64,000 nt of DNA from Aquidulcibacter sp. Its GTDB lineage: Bacteria; Pseudomonadota; Alphaproteobacteria; Caulobacterales; Aquidulcibacteraceae. The stretch spans positions 1 through 64,000 of the forward strand of contig JAPZTJ010000023.1 in NCBI GenBank assembly GCA_027532555.1, written 5' to 3'. Below, piece after piece: positions 58,979 through 64,000 of the stretch. A program made the position numbers and the translations under genes. The first letter of the stretch is position 1, and each line of letters starts with the position of its first letter. Under the pieces are notes generated by a model that did no database searches, had not been told where the DNA came from, and saw nothing but the letters and a program-made list of their open reading frames with translations.

Positions 58979-59629
58979 TTAGTGGCGGGTGAAGAGACGC
59001 TGCAACATGCCAAGCGCGCCGGTCAAGGCAATATCGCCCTCTTCAACCGTCAAAGCCAAGCAAACGCCGCCCGGTAGAGCGACAGGGTGGTGCATTTGAC
59101 CTGGCTGCTTGATCGAGAGATCGCCGGGACCAAACATGCCGGTTCCATCCTCAAACGCACCGCAGACCACCAATGTATATTCGGTGCCGGTATGGTCATG
59201 ATGGGGGGCTCCGTGGCCGGGCTCGATCCGCAACAATTTAGCGCGCAAAGCCCCACCCGTTTCCAGCGCCATGGATTTCACGCCCGGCCCTGCAAAGGTC
59301 CAGCCCTCACGGGCCGCAGAATTAAGGCTGATATCTCGCAACGGCTGGGGCAGGCCCAAGAGTTCACCAATGGCGCGCCCAGCCGCATGGACCGCTTCTT
59401 GGGCTTTGGCTTGGCTATCGTCCAACGCGTCAATCCGAGCCAAAACATCTGCCAAAAAATGACTGGAAACATCGACGGGGCTTTCAGCTTCCAAAGCGGC
59501 ACCACCGACAACATCACTCAAATCGAGTGGAAAGGAACTGAAACCTTTCAATGCAGCTTGCGTTTCTACCAATAGACGCAAAGACGGGTCTGCGGTCAGG
59601 AAGTCATCAGGATATGCGCTGATCATCAT
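58979..59629 (-). CDS. ChrR-family anti-sigma factor without the usual zinc ligands
   Basis: A 216-residue ChrR-like anti-sigma factor. The C-terminal cupin keeps its metal ligands (GHGAPHHDHTGTEYTLVVCGAFED and QMHHPVALPGG). The N-terminal anti-sigma domain keeps the PDDFLTADPSLRLLVETQAAL pattern but lacks the His and Cys residues of the HxxxCxxC zinc site (the site reads TQAALKGFS). The start at 59629 is chosen because ChrR proteins begin here; an in-frame TTG at 59788 would overlap the sigma gene. It follows the ECF sigma gene, whose activity it presumably restrains under oxidative stress. Confidence 0.85.
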   Translation of the reverse strand: MMISAYPDDFLTADPSLRLLVETQAALKGFSSFPLDLSDVVGGAALEAESPVDVSSHFLADVLARIDALDDSQAKAQEAVHAAGRAIGELLGLPQPLRDISLNSAAREGWTFAGPGVKSMALETGGALRAKLLRIEPGHGAPHHDHTGTEYTLVVCGAFEDGTGMFGPGDLSIKQPGQMHHPVALPGGVCLALTVEEGDIALTGALGMLQRLFTRH

Positions 59630-59771
59630 CTTCCCTAATCCAAACCCTAAAGGCCCATTCCAAGTCTTGTCACAGCGTCCCGGCGCGGCAGAACGTATGC
59701 TAGTTTGCACTGCCGTGGTAAGCGATATTGGTTGCCATTTCCTAACGTCAAGGCGAGCCGACCGCAATAGG

Positions 59772-60416
59772 TCAGTCTGGGCTGTCAAGTTTCGACCTTA
59801 GCTTCAAAAAAGCCAATCGAAGTCGGGACTTGACGGTACCAAGTGGGGTGCCGGTCTGCTCAGCAATCTCGCGGTGTGAGAGGCCGTCGTAAAAGGCTTG
59901 CTGCAAGAGTTGGCGTTGTTCTTCCGGCAGATCAACGATGGCAGCGCGGACCAATTGGTCGCGCTCTGCACCCGTAATCAACTGGTCCGCAGCAGGGGGT
60001 GCTGATGGCAAGAGCAAGGGGTCATTCGGGTCAAGCTCTGCCTTAGTGGTGCGGCGAATGGCATCGATGCGTTTGTTGCGCGCAACCCGAAACAACCAGG
60101 TTGAGACCGAGGCTTGCGTACGATCAAATAGATCGGCCTTGCGCCAAACCGTCACCATCACCTCTTGGGCCAATTCTTCTGCGAGCGCATTGTCGGCTCC
60201 CAGACGCATCAAATAGGCTTTCACACGCGGCCCATAATAGGCAAACAGCTCGCCATAGGCCGCCTTATCTTTATGGATCGCCACCGCTTCCATCAAATCA
60301 GCAAAGCGGTCGCGTTCCCCTTCACTCAAGGTCCCCGATGGTGCCGGGGTTTTGCCGCTGGCGGACCCCATCGGGCTCACTGAGGGCTTGCGTGAAGAAT
60401 TGTCCGAAGAAGACAT
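59772..60416 (-). CDS. ECF sigma factor, RpoE/ChrR type
   Basis: A 214-residue extracytoplasmic-function sigma factor. Region 2 is YGELFAYYGPRVKAYLMRLGADNALAEELAQEVMVTVWRKADLFDRTQASVSTWLFRVARNKRIDAIRR, and region 4 is LPEEQRQLLQQAFYDGLSHREIAEQTGTPLGTVKSRLRLAFLKL. The N-terminal 35 residues are Ser/Pro-rich and could be dropped by starting at ATG 60371. The ChrR-type partner follows it, as in singlet-oxygen systems of alphaproteobacteria. I could not find a clear autoregulatory promoter in the 186-base upstream gap. Confidence 0.93.
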   Translation of the reverse strand: MSSSDNSSRKPSVSPMGSASGKTPAPSGTLSEGERDRFADLMEAVAIHKDKAAYGELFAYYGPRVKAYLMRLGADNALAEELAQEVMVTVWRKADLFDRTQASVSTWLFRVARNKRIDAIRRTTKAELDPNDPLLLPSAPPAADQLITGAERDQLVRAAIVDLPEEQRQLLQQAFYDGLSHREIAEQTGTPLGTVKSRLRLAFLKLRSKLDSPD

Positions 60417-60602
60417 GGGGTTAGGACGCTACTTTCTGGGGCGCTTTGTCTATCAAGGAAATCACAACGCGACAACCACCTTATACCACGCCGGGCAAAG
60501 CAAAGTAAGGCAAACGCAACAGTCTGTACTCGGGACGTTTTTCTGATGCTTCCGCCACTAAAGTGTCAGAAAAGCACGCCACTCGCGTAAAGGGAAGCAA
60601 GC

Positions 60603-61175
60603 TCAAACGCAAGATGAAACGACCGATGGCACTGAGCCGATCAACGGATATTCCGCCTCGATCCCATATAGGTTTGAACCCTTTTTCGAGATATGGCTGG
60701 CGTAAAGAAAAAAGCGGTCGGCCGTCCACGGCCCTGCCTTGAACAAATGATGGCGGGCTTGATAGGCAATAACCGCCTCCAAACTATGTCCATCTTGGAG
60801 ATAGCACGTGGTCACATGGGGGGTATAGGCTCGGGTATCAGGTTCTAGGCCCACTTGCCGACAGGCCCGTTCACAGGCCCGTTGCAAGTGGGTAAGAGCG
60901 TCATTGGGTGCGACCCCCATCCAAGCCGCATGTGGCTTTGAATTGCCGAAAAAGCCCGAACCCTGCAGCGCCAACTCAAAGGGTGCGACGCGGATATCCG
61001 CCAAAGCCAAATCAAGGTCGCTCGCTTGGGCTTCATCGACCTCGCCCACAAAGCGCAAGGTGATGTGCAGATTATCCCGCTTGCTCCAGGACGCCCGCTC
61101 CAGCCCGCTTTGGGTTTTCCCCACGGCTCCCGCAATCGCGTCAGGCAAGGGCAAGGCAACAAAGAGGCGCAGCAT
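60603..61175 (-). CDS. thpR: RNA 2',3'-cyclic phosphodiesterase (2H family)
   Basis: A 190-residue 2H phosphoesterase, formerly annotated as 2'-5' RNA ligase LigT. Both HxTx motifs are present: NLHITLRFVGEV near residue 40 and YTPHVTTCYL near residue 125. The start MLRLFVALPLP is typical. It opens 2',3'-cyclic phosphates on RNA in vitro; the role in cells is unclear. Ten bases separate it from the aldo/keto reductase upstream, so the two are probably co-transcribed. Confidence 0.92.
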   Translation of the reverse strand: MLRLFVALPLPDAIAGAVGKTQSGLERASWSKRDNLHITLRFVGEVDEAQASDLDLALADIRVAPFELALQGSGFFGNSKPHAAWMGVAPNDALTHLQRACERACRQVGLEPDTRAYTPHVTTCYLQDGHSLEAVIAYQARHHLFKAGPWTADRFFLYASHISKKGSNLYGIEAEYPLIGSVPSVVSSCV

Positions 61176-61184
61176 CGGCTTGGC

Positions 61185-62225
61185 TTAGGGGCAGGGATTG
61201 GGGATGGTCGAGTGCAGGGTCTCAACGGCGGCTTCAAGCTCTGGCGTCCAAGGCTTGTCAAACGCCTCAATCGCATGGCTCAACTGGTCCATCGTGGTGG
61301 CCCCGATAATGACTGACGTCATGAATTCCCGCGTGGCGCAGAATTTCAGAGCCAATTGTACCGGGGTCAAGTCATGGGCCGCCGCCAATTCCATATAGGA
61401 CTTAATCGCAGGCTCTGCCCCCGGACCTTGATAGCGCTGACCACGCTCGAACAAAGTCGTACGAGCACCGGGTGGACGCGCGCCACCAAGATATTTGCCC
61501 GTCAAATAGCCTTGTGCCAATGGCGAATAAGCCAGAAGCCCGACATTTTCGCGCATGGAGACTTCGGCAAGGCCGGTTTCAAACGTACGATTGACGAGAT
61601 TATAGGCGTTCTGGATCGTCGCAATGCGCGGCAGGCCATTGCGCTCTGCCTCTTCGACAAAACGCATCACGCCCCAAGCGGTCTCGTTCGACACACCAAT
61701 ATGCCGGATCGCGCCTTTCTGGACCCAAGGGTCCAAAGCCGCCAAAACGTCTTCAAAGGCGGTGTAATCGTCCTTGTAATCTCGATAGCTCCAGCCGCCA
61801 AAGATATTGACGCGGCGGTCAGGCCAATGGATCTGATAGAGGTCGATATAATCAGTTTGCAGGCGCTTGAGGCTCTTTTCAATCGCCTCATCAATATTGG
61901 CCTTATTGACGCGAGAGCCTTCGCCTGAGTCGCGGAACCAATTCATCGGCGAACGACCCGCAATCTTGGAAGCAAGGAAAATCTTATCCCGCGTACCGCG
62001 CGCTTTCATCCAGGTGCCGATGATGCGCTCGGTGGAACCCGTGGTCTCTGGCCGAGGCGGAATGGAATAAAGCTCCGCCGTGTCAAAAAAATTGATGCCG
62101 CGCTCAAAGGCATAATCCATCTGGGCATGACCTTCGGCCTCGGTATTTTGTTCGCCATAAGTCATGGTGCCGAGGCAAATCAGCGGGACGGACAGGCCGG
62201 TGCGGCCTAGAGGTTTCATGAGCAC
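61185..62225 (-). CDS. Aldo/keto reductase
   Basis: A 346-residue NADP(H)-dependent aldo/keto reductase. The catalytic tetrad is visible: Asp and Tyr in FFDTAELYS, Lys in FLASKIAG, and His in LYQIHWPDRR; the cofactor loop is LLAYSPLAQGYLTGKY. The sequence resembles the E. coli Tas subgroup, including its ERIIGTWMKARGTRDKIFLASKI stretch. GTG 62225 with AAGGA eight bases upstream is a better start than the ATG two codons later. Substrate not known. Confidence 0.92.
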   Translation of the reverse strand: MLMKPLGRTGLSVPLICLGTMTYGEQNTEAEGHAQMDYAFERGINFFDTAELYSIPPRPETTGSTERIIGTWMKARGTRDKIFLASKIAGRSPMNWFRDSGEGSRVNKANIDEAIEKSLKRLQTDYIDLYQIHWPDRRVNIFGGWSYRDYKDDYTAFEDVLAALDPWVQKGAIRHIGVSNETAWGVMRFVEEAERNGLPRIATIQNAYNLVNRTFETGLAEVSMRENVGLLAYSPLAQGYLTGKYLGGARPPGARTTLFERGQRYQGPGAEPAIKSYMELAAAHDLTPVQLALKFCATREFMTSVIIGATTMDQLSHAIEAFDKPWTPELEAAVETLHSTIPNPCP

Positions 62226-62255
62226 GGGTGATTTCCTTATGGCGGCGAGCAGGGT

Positions 62256-62936
62256 TTAGGGGCGCTTGGGCTTTAGACCAAATGATTTTGCCACAAAAGG
62301 CACGAGGCGGGCGGCAATCCGGTCGGCACCCACAGGGTTTGGATGGATCCCATCAGCTTGGTTCAGAGCGGGGTTCAAGGCTACCCCTTCCAGCACAAAA
62401 GGGTCCAGCGCGATCTTATGTTTGCGAGCAAGGCTTGGGTAGATGGCGTCAAAGCGCGCCCGATAATCCGCACCCCAATTGCTGGGCGCGCGCATGCCTA
62501 ATAATGCGACCTTTAAGCCACGGGCCTTCGCGCGCGTGATCATGGTATCAATGTTTGTCTTGGCATCTTCGGGGCTGCGCCCTTGCAACATGTCATTGGC
62601 CCCAATGGCGAGCAGCACAGCATCGGTTCCTCTAGGCACAGCGAAATCAAATCGCGCTAGGGCCCCTGCGGTCGTGTCACCCGACAGACCGGCATTGGCG
62701 ATACGCAAGTCATAACCAGCTGCCTTCAAGCGGGCCTCTAGCCGGGCAGGAAAAGCCTCACTGCGCTTCACGCCAAGGCCTGCCGTCAAAGAATCGCCAA
62801 AGGCCACAATCGTAAAAGGTTTTGGCCGCGCCGCTTTGCCTGTTTGGGCGGCAGCCTCTTGCCCGGCCAGCACCAATGCAGCGCTACCGGTCACAAAGGC
62901 TCGACGGGTGGAGAAAATAGGGGGCAAGTGCAACAT
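62256..62936 (-). CDS. Arylesterase/TesA-like SGNH hydrolase
   Basis: A 226-residue exported esterase of the GDSL/SGNH family. The N-terminal signal (RRAFVTGSAALVLAGQEAAAQ) follows an RR pair and could be Tat or Sec. Block I is VAFGDSLTAGLG (Ser nucleophile), block II ANAGLSGDTTAG (Gly), block III LLAIGANDML (Asn), and block V DGIHPNPVG (Asp and His). It is divergent from an ABC ATPase of the YbbA group, an arrangement shared with tesA-ybbAP in other proteobacteria. Either thioester or aryl ester activity is possible. Confidence 0.93.
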   Translation of the reverse strand: MLHLPPIFSTRRAFVTGSAALVLAGQEAAAQTGKAARPKPFTIVAFGDSLTAGLGVKRSEAFPARLEARLKAAGYDLRIANAGLSGDTTAGALARFDFAVPRGTDAVLLAIGANDMLQGRSPEDAKTNIDTMITRAKARGLKVALLGMRAPSNWGADYRARFDAIYPSLARKHKIALDPFVLEGVALNPALNQADGIHPNPVGADRIAARLVPFVAKSFGLKPKRP

Positions 62937-62996
62937 GACGCTTATTTAAGCCTTCGCACCCATTGCGACAGCCCCTTTCAAGATTATGTGCAGTCT

Positions 62997-63683
62997 ATGA
63001 CCCAAAACCAAATTGTCCTCTCGCTTCACAACGTAACCTTGTCCCTCCCCGGCGCGGATGGCCCAGTCCATATCCTCAAGGGGATAGATGGTGAGATCAG
63101 GGCGGGCGAGATCGTGGCGATCACGGGCCGATCAGGTTCTGGCAAGTCCAGCCTTCTGGCGGTCTCCACCGGGCTGGAACCCGCCAGTGGCGGCTCGGTC
63201 AAGCTTTTGGGCACCGAACTTGTAGGCCTCAATGAAGATCAATTGGCCGCTGTTCGGCGTGGACGGATTGGCATTGTCTTTCAAGCCTTTCACCTTCTAC
63301 CCAATATGACGGCGCTCGAAAATGTCGCCACCGCGCTTGAAACTGCTGACATTTCAACCGGCAAGGTTGCACGCGAGGCCGCTGCTGCCGCGCTGGAAAA
63401 AGTTGGCCTAAGCCACCGCCTCAAACATTATCCAAGCCAGCTTTCCGGCGGCGAACAGCAACGCGTCGCGGTGGCACGCGCCACGGTGATCCAGCCCAAA
63501 TTGATCTTCGCTGACGAGCCAACTGGCAATCTCGACCAAGCGGCCGGGCAATCGGTACGCGATCTGCTGTTTGATGCTGCCCGCAGCCAAGGGGCGGCCC
63601 TGGTATTGGTCACCCATGAAGCTAGCCTTGCTGCTGCCTGCGACCGGATTGTGCGCTTGGAAGATGGGAAGGTCGCTTCGTGA
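62997..63683 (+). CDS. ABC transporter ATP-binding protein (YbbA/LolD type)
   Basis: A 228-residue ATPase. Walker A is GRSGSGKSSLL, the Q-loop region GIVFQAFHLLPNMTALENV, the signature LSGGEQQRVAVARA, Walker B LIFADEPTGNLD and the switch His in VLVTHEAS. MTALENV and FQAFHLLP are typical of the MacB/LolD/YbbA class that works with FtsX-type permeases. The ATG at 62997 is chosen; the frame is open further upstream but overlaps the esterase gene. Its TGA overlaps the next gene's GTG, so the pair is coupled. Confidence 0.95.
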   Translation: MTQNQIVLSLHNVTLSLPGADGPVHILKGIDGEIRAGEIVAITGRSGSGKSSLLAVSTGLEPASGGSVKLLGTELVGLNEDQLAAVRRGRIGIVFQAFHLLPNMTALENVATALETADISTGKVAREAAAAALEKVGLSHRLKHYPSQLSGGEQQRVAVARATVIQPKLIFADEPTGNLDQAAGQSVRDLLFDAARSQGAALVLVTHEASLAAACDRIVRLEDGKVAS

Positions 63684-64000
63684 CGCGCTGGTCCTATGCG
63701 TTCAACATTGCCGTGGCAGAGCTGCGCAGCGGCATTAAGGGCTTTCGTCTGTTTCTGGTTTGCCTCGCGATTGGCGTCGCTGCCATTGCCGCAGCAGGCA
63801 GCATGGCGCAGGCCTTTCGGTCAGGCCTTGACGCAGAACAGAGGCGAATCTTGGGGGGCGACTTTGTCCTGAACCTTCGCCAACGTACGCCAAGTGCGGA
63901 CCAATTGACCTTCTTCAGCCAGCGCGGTGCCACTTCCCTCGCCATCGACAGCAATACGATGGGCACGTCCGGCGACATTCGTCGCCTGATCCAATTGCGC
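63680..64000 (+). CDS. FtsX-like ABC permease (5' part, cut by window end)
   Basis: The first 107 codons of a permease that continues beyond the window. The start is GTG 63680, sharing GTGA with the ATPase stop. The translation begins VTRWSYAFNIAVAELRSGIKGFRLFLVCLAIGVAAIAAAGSMAQAF, with one membrane helix, then a periplasmic start (DAEQRRILGGDFVLNLRQR). This matches the YbbP group of large FtsX-type permeases, whose partner is YbbA. The transported substrate is unknown; lipids or lipoproteins are usual guesses for this class. Confidence 0.9.
   Translation, partial: MTRWSYAFNIAVAELRSGIKGFRLFLVCLAIGVAAIAAAGSMAQAFRSGLDAEQRRILGGDFVLNLRQRTPSADQLTFFSQRGATSLAIDSNTMGTSGDIRRLIQLR

Noticed and set aside
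59630-59788. Upstream extension of the ChrR-like gene
   Set aside because: The first 53 codons have no ChrR similarity and overlap the sigma gene; the family start pattern begins at 59629.

Overview
The window looks like chromosomal DNA of an alphaproteobacterium with a GC content in the mid-50s by eye. The evidence is an RpoH with the Q(R/K)xLFFNLR box, an ECF sigma factor beside a ChrR-like anti-sigma factor, a LemA/DUF3137 pair, two large TonB-dependent receptors, a divergent ABC-transporter/arylesterase pair, and CcrM/Caulobacter-style loose promoters. A Caulobacterales or Hyphomonadales relative is my guess; no rRNA or species marker is present. Most of the window is ordinary housekeeping and metabolism, with few mobile elements and no CRISPR array.

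Layout. 0.1-6.1 kb: an unknown five-helix membrane protein, tRNA-Gly(CCC), a small unknown protein, an overlapping three-gene minus-strand operon (polysaccharide deacetylase, YjbR/MmcQ, nitrilase-like protein lacking its nucleophile), divergent DUF3137 and LemA genes, and a secretion-signal-free protein made of eleven glycine-rich octapeptides. 6.1-10.2 kb (minus): a solitary sdhB, ornithine decarboxylase behind a long structured leader, a CheY-like regulator and a secreted peptidoglycan-binding protein. 10.5-17.1 kb: HAD hydrolase, radical SAM protein, gamma-glutamyltransferase and a 990-residue TonB receptor. 17.3-23.3 kb (plus): SDR, GMC oxidoreductase, AraC regulator and a GH13 amylase, tightly spaced. 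23.3-27.4 kb (minus): formate-tetrahydrofolate ligase, DUF3237, M19 dipeptidase and MAPEG protein. 27.5-30.2 kb: katG with an OxyR-type operator and a strong terminator. 30.2-33 kb: porin plus a chemoreceptor whose start looks frameshifted. 33.2-38.6 kb: PhoD-like phosphatase, Baeyer-Villiger-type monooxygenase, a candidate small RNA or attenuated leader, RmuC and a BI-1 family protein.

38.8-43.8 kb (plus) is a tyrosine/homogentisate catabolic cluster: maleylacetoacetate isomerase, MarR regulator, 4-hydroxyphenylpyruvate dioxygenase, a lipoprotein isoaspartyl peptidase, a VOC protein and a fumarylacetoacetase-family hydrolase. Homogentisate dioxygenase is absent. A 0.9-kb gene-free island follows (REP-like element and a hairpin-rich stretch that may be a group II intron fragment). 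Next come acnA, rpoH, a GH53 galactanase, a hybrid histidine kinase, an AmpG-like transporter, an overlapping convergent histidine kinase and an iron-type TonB receptor with two Fur-like boxes. The right end holds YdeI, FabI, the ChrR/ECF pair, ThpR, an aldo/keto reductase, arylesterase, and the ABC ATPase/FtsX-type permease pair cut by the window edge.

Themes: outer-membrane nutrient capture (two TonB receptors, one porin) with glycan hydrolysis (GH13, GH53); oxidative-stress defence (KatG/OxyR, ECF/ChrR, RpoH); and envelope upkeep (AmpG, PG-binding protein, FabI). No clear multi-gene undescribed system was found. The strongest unexplained items are the octapeptide-repeat protein, the 35.9-36.1 kb RNA, the nucleophile-less nitrilase, the zinc-less ChrR and the 44-kb structured island.
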